From Alphaproteobacteria bacterium UBA685 (GTDB taxonomy: Bacteria; Pseudomonadota; Alphaproteobacteria; Puniceispirillales; Puniceispirillaceae): a DNA stretch of 5,526 bases. Of the stretch, positions 1 to 5,526 are shown one piece after another. How positions within the stretch are numbered: the first letter of the stretch is position 1; each line of letters begins with the position of its first letter. A program made the translations under genes and the position numbers. The stretch is from NCBI GenBank assembly GCA_002299005.1, contig DBMZ01000118.1:14253-19778 (forward strand), written 5' to 3'. Below the pieces are notes generated by a model that saw nothing but the letters and a program-made list of their open reading frames with translations, was not told the DNA's origin and did not search any database.

Positions 1-42
1 TTAAAATTTAGGCCCGTTAAAAGATAAGAAAAGGATTATATC

Positions 43-1074
43 ATGGGATATAATGTAGCTGTTGTAGGCGCCACTGGTGCGGTTGGCAGAGAGATGCTGC
101 GCACATTGGCAGAACGCAATTTTCCAGCTGATAAGGTCTATGCATTGGCCTCACAAAAATCAGCTGGCCGTGAGGTCTCTTATGGTGATGATGATGTCAT
201 CAAAGTCGAAGCGCTAGATAAGTTTGATTTTGCCAATGCGCATATCGCTCTGTTCTCAGCGGGCGGTGATACATCAAAAGCCTATGCTGATAAGGCTGGT
301 AAGGCTGGTTGTATTGTGATCGATAATTCATCCGCTTTTCGCATGGAAGATGATGTGCCATTGATTGTGCCAGAGGTAAATCCTGATGCCGCTGATGGGT
401 GTCTGCCTGCGAATGGTGGCCGCAATATCATTGCCAACCCAAATTGTTCAACCGCCCAGCTGGTTGTGGCTTTGAAGCCGTTGCATGATGCCTATGGGGT
501 CAAGCGTGTTATCACCTCGACCTATCAGGCGACATCTGGGGCAGGTCAGGCAGGTATGGATGAGCTGTTTAATCAAACCAAAGGTATCTTTGTGAATGAC
601 GCGGTAACGCCAGAGAAATTCACCAAGCAAATCGCCTTTAATGTGATCCCGCATATTGATGTCTTTATGGATGATGGCTTCACCAAAGAAGAATGGAAAA
701 TGCGCGCTGAGACCAAGAAGATCATGGATGAGCGCATCGAAGTTGTCGCCCATGCGGTGCGTGTACCTGTGTTTGTCGGCCATAGCGAATCTGTGTTTGT
801 GGAAACAGACAAAGCCTTTGATGAGGGCGAGGTGCGTGATTTGATGCGCGAGGCAGATGGTCTGTCAGTGATTGATCACCGTGCCAATGAAGGCTATGTG
901 ACACCTGTTGAAGCGGCAGGTGAAGATGCGGTCTTCATTAGCCGTTTGCGCCGTGATCCGTCTGTTGAAAATGGCCTTATCTTCTGGTGCGTGTCTGATA
1001 ATCTGCGCAAAGGTGCGGCTTTGAATTCAGTGCAAATCGCTGAATTGGTAGTAGCGCGTAATTTGGTTGGCTAA
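43..1074 (+). CDS. asd: Aspartate-semialdehyde dehydrogenase
   Basis: Cytosolic enzyme that reduces aspartyl-4-phosphate to aspartate 4-semialdehyde with NADPH, the second step of the aspartate pathway leading to diaminopimelate/lysine, threonine and methionine. The 343-residue protein has the normal length for the shorter bacterial class. Visible motifs: the dinucleotide-binding loop GATGAVG at residues 9-15; NSSAFR at 95-100, part of the phosphate/substrate site; the catalytic cysteine Cys135 in NPNCST; Gln162 in TYQATSGAG; and the acid/base histidine His247 in RVPVFVGHSES, with Arg240 just before it. The start ATG is supported by AAGGA at 31-35, seven bases upstream, and by the family's usual N-terminus (GYNVAVVGATG). 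Only 42 bases precede the gene here, so its promoter or any upstream operon partner is not visible. The gene converges on the pyridoxal kinase gene. Family assignment is secure; cysteine and histidine roles are by family analogy. Confidence 0.97.
   Translation: MGYNVAVVGATGAVGREMLRTLAERNFPADKVYALASQKSAGREVSYGDDDVIKVEALDKFDFANAHIALFSAGGDTSKAYADKAGKAGCIVIDNSSAFRMEDDVPLIVPEVNPDAADGCLPANGGRNIIANPNCSTAQLVVALKPLHDAYGVKRVITSTYQATSGAGQAGMDELFNQTKGIFVNDAVTPEKFTKQIAFNVIPHIDVFMDDGFTKEEWKMRAETKKIMDERIEVVAHAVRVPVFVGHSESVFVETDKAFDEGEVRDLMREADGLSVIDHRANEGYVTPVEAAGEDAVFISRLRRDPSVENGLIFWCVSDNLRKGAALNSVQIAELVVARNLVG
292..309 (+). repeat. 9-bp perfect tandem duplication inside asd
   Basis: AAGGCTGGT occurs twice in direct succession (292-300 and 301-309), encoding Lys-Ala-Gly twice at residues 84-89, just before the VIDNSSAFR strand. 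It keeps the reading frame and lies at the end of a surface helix by family analogy, so it is probably tolerated and neutral. Confidence 0.7.
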
Positions 1075-1085
1075 GACCAAAATAT

Positions 1086-1895
1086 CTATTTGTTCATGTG
1101 TGAAAGCCCGCTTGATAGATTTAATGTCAGCGGGCTTTTGCTATGGGCGATCATATGATGGGTTAAATGCGAGGCCAATTCTAGCGCCTGTTGCGGTGTC
1201 TTATTTGCCAATATGTAAGACAGAAACAAAGCCGCAAACGCATCACCAGAACCGCTAACGCCTTGTGCTTTTTTGGGCGCATGCTGGCCTGTAATTTGGC
1301 CCTTATCACAAATCATATCTGCGATATTATCGCCTGCATCAATGCCTGTGGCGACAATCAGGGCAGATGTTTTTTGGGCAGATGTCTTTTGCGCAAGTGA
1401 TGTTAAGGCATTTGCCGCCTCTTCTTGTGAGGTAACAGATTGGCCTGATAGGGTCGCAAGCTCAAACTGATTTGGCGTGATGATATCGGCAAGCGGTACA
1501 AGTGTTGTGATAATCGCCTCTATCATATCGGCGCTGATATAGGCTTTGCCATGATCGCCAAAGACAGGGTCTAGCATCAGGCGCATCGCGGGGTAGCGTT
1601 GTTTTAAGCTTTGGATAAAATCAGCCGTAGGGGCGATTTGTGAAAGCGCGCCAAAATAGCCAATATGGATCGCCGCAGGCTGGCTGGCATCTGGCAATTT
1701 TAGATAATCATCAAAAAGCGCGCGCATCGCATCGCCGCTGATAGTGTCTCTGGCGGTGGTGCCATGGCCTGGATGGGCGGCAAGACGCACCGTATCAAGA
1801 TGATTCGTTTCAATCCCAAAAGCCTGATAAATCGGCAAGCTCGCCCTGTTGCCAACAGAGCCATGCATCACATTTGATTGGATAGATAAGATCAT
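1086..1895 (-). CDS. pdxY: Pyridoxal kinase (PdxY/PdxK family)
   Basis: Cytosolic ribokinase-fold enzyme that phosphorylates pyridoxal (possibly also pyridoxine and pyridoxamine) with ATP, salvaging vitamin B6 to pyridoxal 5'-phosphate. The N-terminus has the family substrate motif SIQSNVMHGSVGN (residues 4-16). DPVFGDHGKAYI (109-120) is the conserved metal/phosphate strand, and TPNQFELATLSG (140-151) matches the TPN-x-x-E-x-x-x-L segment. GSGDAF (215-220) is the anion hole with the predicted catalytic base Asp218. At 269 residues it is slightly shorter than E. coli PdxY (287), mainly at the C-terminus. The start follows a weak AAGAG (complement of 1904-1908) eight bases upstream and places SIQS correctly. 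Oddities: a QKTSA-QKTSA duplication at 169-178, and last codons that coincide with the asd terminator hairpin. It is convergent with asd and divergent from sdhC. Kinase class is secure. PdxY versus PdxK, and exclusion of a hydroxymethylpyrimidine kinase, rests on the N-terminal motif. Confidence 0.9.
   Translation of the reverse strand: MILSIQSNVMHGSVGNRASLPIYQAFGIETNHLDTVRLAAHPGHGTTARDTISGDAMRALFDDYLKLPDASQPAAIHIGYFGALSQIAPTADFIQSLKQRYPAMRLMLDPVFGDHGKAYISADMIEAIITTLVPLADIITPNQFELATLSGQSVTSQEEAANALTSLAQKTSAQKTSALIVATGIDAGDNIADMICDKGQITGQHAPKKAQGVSGSGDAFAALFLSYILANKTPQQALELASHLTHHMIAHSKSPLTLNLSSGLSHMNK
1103..1139 (+). terminator. Candidate intrinsic terminator of asd
   Basis: A perfect 10-bp inverted repeat, AAAGCCCGCT at 1103-1112 and AGCGGGCTTT at 1129-1138, encloses a 16-base loop and is followed by a short T run (TTTT at 1136-1139, partly in the stem). 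It begins 29 bases after the asd stop codon, the expected place for a terminator of asd. The T run is short, so strength is uncertain. The element lies wholly inside the 3' end of the convergent kinase gene, covering about residues 253-264. On the opposite strand the stem is followed by TTTCACAC, so it is a poor terminator in that direction. Confidence 0.65.
1361..1390 (-). repeat. 15-bp tandem duplication inside the pyridoxal kinase gene
   Basis: On the + strand GGGCAGATGTTTTTT (1361-1375) is followed at once by GGGCAGATGTCTTTT (1376-1390). The copies match at 14 of 15 positions and differ only at 1371 versus 1386. The unit is a multiple of three, so on the coding strand it repeats the five residues QKTSA (169-173 and 174-178). 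It lies between a predicted helix and the next core strand (LIVATG), a position where ribokinase-fold proteins tolerate insertions. It looks like a replication-slippage event; the single mismatch is a silent lysine codon change (AAG/AAA). Confidence 0.85.
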
Positions 1896-1940
1896 TTTAT
1901 GAACTCTTACGCGCTGTGAGGGAAAATCTCGCTTGACCTA

Positions 1941-1968
1941 AATATGGGCGGTTTTTCCACTATGTCAA
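1941..1968 (-). promoter_or_regulatory. Candidate sigma-70-type promoter for the pyridoxal kinase gene
   Basis: Read on the - strand, TTGACA (complement of 1963-1968) is a perfect -35 hexamer. CATATT (complement of 1941-1946), 16 bases further on, matches four of six -10 consensus positions. Transcription would start near 1934-1935 and give a leader of roughly 40 bases before the ATG at 1895. The assignment rests on consensus matching only. Confidence 0.5.
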
Positions 1969-1986
1969 AAATACTGTCCTATGCAA

Positions 1987-2016
1987 TTGATTATCTTGAC
2001 ACATGTGTTCTATAAA
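1987..2016 (+). promoter_or_regulatory. Candidate sigma-70-type promoter for the sdhCDAB operon
   Basis: TTGATT (1987-1992) and TATAAA (2011-2016) are separated by 18 bases, with four of six and five of six consensus matches. Transcription would begin near 2023, giving a leader of about 40 bases before the sdhC ATG at 2063. A perfect TTGACA also occurs at 1996-2001, but it is only nine bases from TATAAA and cannot pair with it as a normal -35. A ten-base palindrome occupies part of the spacer. This would be the single promoter of the operon, since no comparably good one is seen between the sdh genes. Confidence 0.5.
1999..2008. promoter_or_regulatory. Perfect 10-bp palindrome in the sdh promoter spacer, possible operator
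   Basis: ACACATGTGT reads the same on both strands and lies between the proposed -35 and -10 elements of the sdh promoter. A protein dimer bound there would be placed to block RNA polymerase. The palindrome is short and no regulator gene is in the window, so both its function and the protein that might bind it are unknown. Confidence 0.35.
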
Positions 2017-2047
2017 TATGCGGGCATGGATATGTGATTTTCATTTT

Positions 2048-2053
2048 AAGGAG
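2048..2053 (+). promoter_or_regulatory. Ribosome binding site that fixes the sdhC start
   Basis: AAGGAG, a near-ideal Shine-Dalgarno sequence, ends nine bases before the ATG at 2063. It decides against the in-frame upstream ATG at 2003, which has no such sequence and would lie between the -35 and -10 elements of the proposed promoter. Confidence 0.85.
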
Positions 2054-2062
2054 TCATTTCCA

Positions 2063-2443
2063 ATGGGGAAGGCAAGACCTTTATCACCGCATCTGCAAAT
2101 TTACCGTTTGCCGTTGCCAGCTATTTTATCAATTACGCATCGTATGACAGGCATCATTCTGTCAACAGGCACAATTTTGCTCGCCGCTTGGATGGTGGCG
2201 TTGGCGCAAGGGCCTGAGACTTTCGCGCTGGCGATGATGGTCATCGGTCACCCGCTTGGCCAGCTTGTGCTATTTGGCTATAGCGCGGCGCTGTTTTATC
2301 ACATGTGCAATGGCATTCGCCATTTGAACTGGGACAGAGGCGCTGGTATGGAGATTGCGCAAGTCTATCGGTCTGGCAAGATGACAATCGCCGCAGCCCT
2401 TATTCTCACAGCGCTTTTATGGGCTGTGGTCTATTTGGCTTAA
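2063..2443 (+). CDS. sdhC: Succinate dehydrogenase cytochrome b556 subunit (SdhC)
   Basis: Larger membrane anchor of complex II, in the inner membrane, where it helps bind heme b and ubiquinone. From the ATG at 2063 it is 126 residues, typical of the family. The N-terminus RPLSPHLQIYRLPLPAI is the family hallmark. SITHRMTG (23-30) supplies Ser23 and Arg27, equivalent to the E. coli quinone-site Ser27 and Arg31. FYHMCNGIRHLNWD (78-91) holds His80, equivalent to the E. coli heme ligand His84. Three hydrophobic segments are visible at about 28-48, 62-86 and 106-126. An in-frame ATG at 2003 would add 20 residues (MCSINMRAW...) that do not resemble the family, and it lacks a ribosome binding site, so it was not used. 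First gene of the operon; 21 bases separate it from sdhD. Confidence 0.95.
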   Translation: MGKARPLSPHLQIYRLPLPAILSITHRMTGIILSTGTILLAAWMVALAQGPETFALAMMVIGHPLGQLVLFGYSAALFYHMCNGIRHLNWDRGAGMEIAQVYRSGKMTIAAALILTALLWAVVYLA

Positions 2444-2464
2444 GCAAGAGAGGTTAGGTCTGTT

Positions 2465-2851
2465 ATGAAGCATAAAAATTCTATGCGTACACCTCTTGCC
2501 CGCGTTCGTGGTTTGGGGTCTGCAAAATCTGGGTTGCATCATTGGTGGCATCAGCGCCTGACAGCGATTGCGCTTGTGCCTTTGATGGTGGTGACGGTTC
2601 TGACAGTGGCAAATATTGGCACGCTTGATTATGCTGGTGCGATGGCATTAATGGCGAACCCGTTTGTTGCTGCTTTATTATTATTGCTTGTGATTGTCGG
2701 CTTTTATCATGCCGCCATGGGCTTGCAAGTGGTGCTAGAAGATTACGTCGCCGCAGAAGGGTCGCGCATGGTCGCTATTCTTTTTGTAAAAATGGCGCTG
2801 TTTGCACTAGCAACACTAACTATTCTATCTATCTTGAAGGTATCACTATAA
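2465..2851 (+). CDS. sdhD: Succinate dehydrogenase hydrophobic membrane anchor subunit (SdhD)
   Basis: Second membrane anchor of complex II; with SdhC it holds heme b and forms the ubiquinone site at the SdhB interface. It has 128 residues. TPLARVRGLGSAKSG (9-23) is the characteristic alphaproteobacterial N-terminus, followed by HHWWHQRLTAIAL (25-37). FYHAAMGLQVVLEDYV (80-95) carries His82, equivalent to the E. coli heme ligand His71, and Asp93-Tyr94, equivalent to Asp82-Tyr83, the latter a quinone-binding residue. Three membrane segments lie at about 32-52, 66-90 and 102-125. The start at 2465 follows AGAGAGG (2447-2453) at 11 bases, slightly long. Met7 (2483) would match the usual protein start better but has no Shine-Dalgarno sequence, so the true start could be either. 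Sequence identity among SdhD proteins is low, yet motif and position agree. Confidence 0.94.
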   Translation: MKHKNSMRTPLARVRGLGSAKSGLHHWWHQRLTAIALVPLMVVTVLTVANIGTLDYAGAMALMANPFVAALLLLLVIVGFYHAAMGLQVVLEDYVAAEGSRMVAILFVKMALFALATLTILSILKVSL

Positions 2852-2853
2852 TC

Positions 2854-2870
2854 AGCTGAGTGTTTCAGCT
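2854..2870 (+). other. Small hairpin between sdhD and sdhA
   Basis: AGCTGA (2854-2859) and TCAGCT (2865-2870) are perfect complements around a five-base loop, starting three bases after the sdhD stop codon. A G-U pair could extend the stem to seven pairs. No T run follows, so it is not a terminator. It sits in the longest gap of the operon (65 bp) and might act in mRNA stability or processing, or be chance. Confidence 0.4.
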
Positions 2871-2916
2871 AGCGGGATCGGCAGTTCGTGAAAGCATATA
2901 GAAATGGGGATTTCAC

Positions 2917-4707
2917 ATGAGCGCATATGATATTACTGACCATCATTATGATGTGGTTGTTGTGGGTGCAGGCGGCGCAGGTTTGCGTGCCACACTTGGC
3001 ATGGCAACCTCTGGTCTGCGCACCGCATGTATCACAAAGGTCTTTCCAACAAGATCGCATACAGTCGCCGCCCAAGGGGGCATTGGTGCTGCGTTGAATA
3101 ATATGGGTGAGGGCGACAATTGGCGCTTCCATATGTATGACACAATCAAAGGCTCTGATTGGCTGGGTGACCAAGATTCAATCGAATATATGTGCCGTAA
3201 TGCGATCCCGTCAGTGGTTGAGCTTGAAAATTTCGGTGTGCCATTCTCGCGCACAGAAGAAGGCAATATCTATCAGCGTCCTTTTGGCGGTCATACGCTT
3301 GATTATGGCAAGTCAATGGCCCGCCGCGCTTGTGCCGCCGCCGATAGAACAGGTCATGCGATTTTGCATACGCTCTATCAGCAATGCTTGCGTCATAGCG
3401 CTGAATTCTTTGTTGAATATTATGCGATTGATTTGATTATGGATGATGATGGCAGCTGCCGTGGTATCATCGCTCTGTCAATGGAAGATGGCTCTATCCA
3501 CCGCTTCCTTGGCCAGCGCACCGTGCTTGCCACAGGTGGTTATGGCCGCGTTTATTTCTCATGCACATCAGCCCATACATGCACAGGCGATGGTAATGCG
3601 ATGGCATTGCGCGCTGGTCTGCCGCTACAGGATATGGAATTTGTGCAATTCCACCCAACAGGCGTTTATGGCGCAGGTGTCTTGATTACCGAAGGCGCGC
3701 GCGGTGAAGGCGGGTATCTAACAAATTCAGAAGGCGAGCGTTTCATGGAACGCTATGCGCCAACGGCCAAAGATTTGGCAAGCCGCGATGTGGTAAGCCG
3801 TGCGATGACAATGGAAATTAATGAAGGCCGCGGTGTTGGCCCAAATAAAGACCATATCATGTTGCATCTGGAGCATATCGCGCCTGAGACATTGCATGAA
3901 CGTCTGCCAGGTATCACCGAGACAGCCAAGATTTTCTGCGGCGTTGATGTGACAAGAGAGCCAATCCCTGTTTTGCCAACAGTGCATTATAATATGGGCG
4001 GCATTCCAACCAATTATCATGGTGAGGTCTTGGCACCGACAGCTGATGATCCCAACCGTGTCTCACAAGGCTTGATGGCCATTGGTGAGGCGGCTTGTGT
4101 GTCTGTGCATGGGGCGAATCGCCTTGGTACAAACTCATTGCTTGATATTGTGGTGTTTGGCCGTGCGGCCGCGCAACGTGCCGCTGAGGTGATAACACCT
4201 GGTGCGTCTCATGCGCCTTTGACATCATCTTCGACAGATAAAATCCTAGACCGCTTTGATAGAGCGCGTCATGCCAAGGGCAAAACATCTGTTGGCGAAT
4301 TACGTCTTGATATGCAAAAAGCGATGCAGAAATATGCCGCTGTGTTCCGTTCAGGCGAAACACTAACAGATGGCGTCAAAGAGATGGACGAGATCGCCGC
4401 ACAGATGAGTGATATTGGCATTCAAGACAGATCGCTTGTCTGGAACACTGATTTGGTTGAATCGCTTGAGCTTGAAAATCTAATGAGCCAAGCTTTGGTA
4501 ACAATCCGTTCAGCTGATCAGCGCAAAGAATCACGTGGCGCGCATGCCCATGAAGATTTCCCAGATAGAGATGATGAAAATTGGATGAAGCACACAGTGA
4601 TGTGGCTTGATGAAAATAACAAATCAAAGCTTGATTACCGTGATGTGACAATGACCACATTAACCAATGAAGTTGAGCCTGTGCCACCTGTGGCGCGTGT
4701 TTACTAG
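2917..4707 (+). CDS. sdhA: Succinate dehydrogenase flavoprotein subunit (SdhA)
   Basis: Catalytic subunit of complex II on the cytoplasmic face of the inner membrane; it oxidises succinate to fumarate and passes electrons to SdhB. It has 596 residues, full family length. The FAD-binding loop GAGGAG is at 17-22. SHTVAAQGG (47-55) holds His48, the predicted covalent FAD attachment residue. Active-site residues by comparison with E. coli are His246 (FHPTG), Thr258-Glu259 ([10 protein letters not shown]), the proton-shuttle Arg290 (SRDVVSR), His357 ([11 protein letters not shown]) and Arg402 ([10 protein letters not shown]). [13 protein letters not shown] (214-226) is the alphaproteobacterial/mitochondrial version of that segment. 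The C-terminal domain ends in the usual PPVARVY-type tail. The start follows GGGGA (2906-2910) six bases upstream. Sixty-five bases separate it from sdhD and 32 from sdhB. Flavinylation needs SdhE, whose gene is not in the window. Fumarate reductase is less likely given the anchor subunits and gene order. Confidence 0.98.
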   Translation: MSAYDITDHHYDVVVVGAGGAGLRATLGMATSGLRTACITKVFPTRSHTVAAQGGIGAALNNMGEGDNWRFHMYDTIKGSDWLGDQDSIEYMCRNAIPSVVELENFGVPFSRTEEGNIYQRPFGGHTLDYGKSMARRACAAADRTGHAILHTLYQQCLRHSAEFFVEYYAIDLIMDDDGSCRGIIALSMEDGSIHRFLGQRTVLATGGYGRVYFSCTSAHTCTGDGNAMALRAGLPLQDMEFVQFHPTGVYGAGVLITEGARGEGGYLTNSEGERFMERYAPTAKDLASRDVVSRAMTMEINEGRGVGPNKDHIMLHLEHIAPETLHERLPGITETAKIFCGVDVTREPIPVLPTVHYNMGGIPTNYHGEVLAPTADDPNRVSQGLMAIGEAACVSVHGANRLGTNSLLDIVVFGRAAAQRAAEVITPGASHAPLTSSSTDKILDRFDRARHAKGKTSVGELRLDMQKAMQKYAAVFRSGETLTDGVKEMDEIAAQMSDIGIQDRSLVWNTDLVESLELENLMSQALVTIRSADQRKESRGAHAHEDFPDRDDENWMKHTVMWLDENNKSKLDYRDVTMTTLTNEVEPVPPVARVY

Positions 4708-4739
4708 TCGGTTATCTGATTAATTGAGGACAATGTGAT

Positions 4740-5522
4740 ATGGCACAATTTACTCTGCCGAAAAATTCAAAGCCAATAAAGGGTGAGTTTCACGCCGCCC
4801 CTGAAGGTGCGACAAACACCAAGAATTTCCAGCTTTATCGTTGGTCGCCTGATGATGAAGATAATCCGCGCCTTGATACATTTGAGGTGGATTTGGATAG
4901 CTGTGGGCCAATGGTTTTGGATGCGCTTATCAAAATCAAAAACGAAATTGATAGCACAGTCACATTCAGACGCTCTTGCCGTGAGGGCATTTGCGGGTCT
5001 TGCTCGATGAATATTGATGGGCAGAACACGCTCGCTTGCTTGAAATCAATTGATGATATCAAAGGCGATGCCGCGATCTATCCTCTGCCGCATATGCCGG
5101 TCGTCAAAGATTTGGTGCCAGATTTAAGCCATGCTTACGCGCAATTAACGTCAATTGAGCCTTGGCTGAAGTCAGAAACACCTGCCCCTGAAGGTGGTGA
5201 GCGCAAGCAATCGCCTGAAGAGCGCGCTGAGATTGATGGTCTGTGGGAATGTGTTTTGTGCTTTAGCTGTACAACATCTTGCCCATCCTATTGGTGGAAT
5301 GGTGACAGGTATCTTGGCCCAGCTGTGCTGTTGCAGGCCTATCGCTGGATCGCAGATAGCCGTGATGATCACACAGGTGAGCGTCTTGATGCGCTCGAAG
5401 ATCCGTTCCGTCTCTATCGTTGCCACACCATTATGAATTGTGCGCAAACATGCCCGAAGGGTCTTAACCCTGGTAAGGCAATTGGTGAGATTAAGAAATT
5501 GATGGTGGAACGCCAAGGTTAA
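4740..5522 (+). CDS. sdhB: Succinate dehydrogenase iron-sulfur subunit (SdhB)
   Basis: Electron-transfer subunit of complex II that links the SdhA flavin to the quinone site. It has 260 residues, normal for the alphaproteobacterial form. The N-terminal ferredoxin-like domain binds [2Fe-2S] through Cys80, Cys85, Cys88 and Cys100 ([10 protein letters not shown], then TLAC). In the C-terminal domain [17 protein letters not shown] (171-187) and [17 protein letters not shown] (228-244) supply Cys171, 174, 177 and 238 for [4Fe-4S] and Cys181, 228 and 234 for [3Fe-4S], by analogy with E. coli. Trp186 and His229 correspond to the quinone-site Trp164 and His207. The start is supported by GAGGA (4726-4730) at nine bases. 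An ATG at 4733 is followed directly by TGA and is not used. The gene is complete, with its TAA at 5520-5522; any terminator or following gene lies beyond the window. Confidence 0.98.
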   Translation: MAQFTLPKNSKPIKGEFHAAPEGATNTKNFQLYRWSPDDEDNPRLDTFEVDLDSCGPMVLDALIKIKNEIDSTVTFRRSCREGICGSCSMNIDGQNTLACLKSIDDIKGDAAIYPLPHMPVVKDLVPDLSHAYAQLTSIEPWLKSETPAPEGGERKQSPEERAEIDGLWECVLCFSCTTSCPSYWWNGDRYLGPAVLLQAYRWIADSRDDHTGERLDALEDPFRLYRCHTIMNCAQTCPKGLNPGKAIGEIKKLMVERQG

Positions 5523-5526
5523 TTAA

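Noticed and set aside
448..783. 111-codon open frame on the - strand inside asd
   Set aside because: It covers the catalytic region of asd in reverse and has no recognisable protein features.
1103..1138. The asd/kinase hairpin as a bidirectional terminator
   Set aside because: On the - strand the stem is followed by only three T residues and lies before the kinase stop codon, so termination there would leave a message without a stop.
1996..2016. TTGACA (1996-2001) with TATAAA (2011-2016) as the sdh promoter
   Set aside because: The spacing is only nine bases, far below the 16-18 needed by sigma-70-type polymerase; the weaker TTGATT at 1987 gives an acceptable spacing of 18.
2003..2062. Upstream in-frame ATG that would lengthen SdhC by 20 residues
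   Set aside because: It has no ribosome binding site, lies inside the proposed promoter, and the added residues are unlike SdhC N-termini, whereas the ATG at 2063 has an excellent AAGGAG and the family start.
2483..2851. Alternative SdhD start at Met7
   Set aside because: The shorter protein would fit usual SdhD N-termini, but there is no Shine-Dalgarno sequence before 2483; the ATG at 2465 has a purine-rich site upstream. Kept only as a possibility.
3914..4363. 149-codon open frame on the - strand inside sdhA
   Set aside because: It lies fully opposite a well-conserved catalytic gene, its translation is rich in His and Gln with no recognisable domain, and it looks like a reverse-frame shadow of sdhA codons.
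4733..4738. ATG followed at once by TGA just before sdhB
   Set aside because: It is a minimal start-stop pair, probably chance; the ATG at 4740 has better spacing from GAGGA and opens the whole gene.
5172..5516. 114-codon open frame on the - strand inside sdhB
   Set aside because: It is antisense to the conserved cysteine-cluster region of sdhB and shows no family motif or ribosome binding site; treated as a shadow.
1..5526. Possible novel defence, mobile or biosynthetic system
   Set aside because: Every sizeable coding stretch is explained by well-known housekeeping families, and the only intergenic region over 100 bp (1896-2062) is an ordinary divergent promoter region.

Overview
The window looks like a piece of chromosome from a free-living alphaproteobacterium of moderate GC content. 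Evidence: the succinate dehydrogenase proteins carry the mitochondrial/alphaproteobacterial sequence style (for example [13 protein letters not shown] in SdhA and TPLARVRGLGSAK in SdhD), the operon order is sdhC-sdhD-sdhA-sdhB, and the upstream neighbour is an alphaproteobacterial-type aspartate-semialdehyde dehydrogenase. The modest GC content and common TTG/CTT leucine codons would fit a marine lineage such as SAR116, but that placement is a guess. I see no mobile element, tRNA, rRNA, CRISPR array or sign of recent transfer.

Layout: (1) 43-1074, asd on the + strand, complete, with a good ribosome binding site. (2) 1086-1895, a pyridoxal kinase (pdxY-like) on the - strand, convergent with asd. 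The stop codons are only 11 bp apart, and the likely asd terminator hairpin lies inside the last codons of the kinase gene. (3) 1896-2062, a 167-bp divergent intergenic region with one candidate promoter in each direction and a perfect 10-bp palindrome inside the spacer of the sdh promoter. (4) 2063-5522, the complete four-gene succinate dehydrogenase operon, sdhC, sdhD, sdhA and sdhB, all on the + strand with gaps of 21, 65 and 32 bp. The window ends four bases after sdhB.

How the genes work together: the four Sdh proteins form respiratory complex II. SdhA oxidises succinate at a covalent FAD, SdhB passes electrons through three iron-sulfur clusters, and SdhC and SdhD anchor the enzyme in the inner membrane, bind heme b and reduce ubiquinone. 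All the catalytic, cluster-binding and heme-ligand residues I can place by family knowledge are present. Asd makes aspartate semialdehyde, the branch-point precursor of lysine/diaminopimelate, threonine and methionine. The kinase salvages vitamin B6 to pyridoxal phosphate. Neither has an obvious functional link to complex II.

This is an ordinary housekeeping region. I found no undescribed system. The points worth a second look are small: the terminator nested in the kinase coding end, a 15-bp in-frame tandem duplication in the kinase, the palindrome in the sdh promoter, and a hairpin between sdhD and sdhA.
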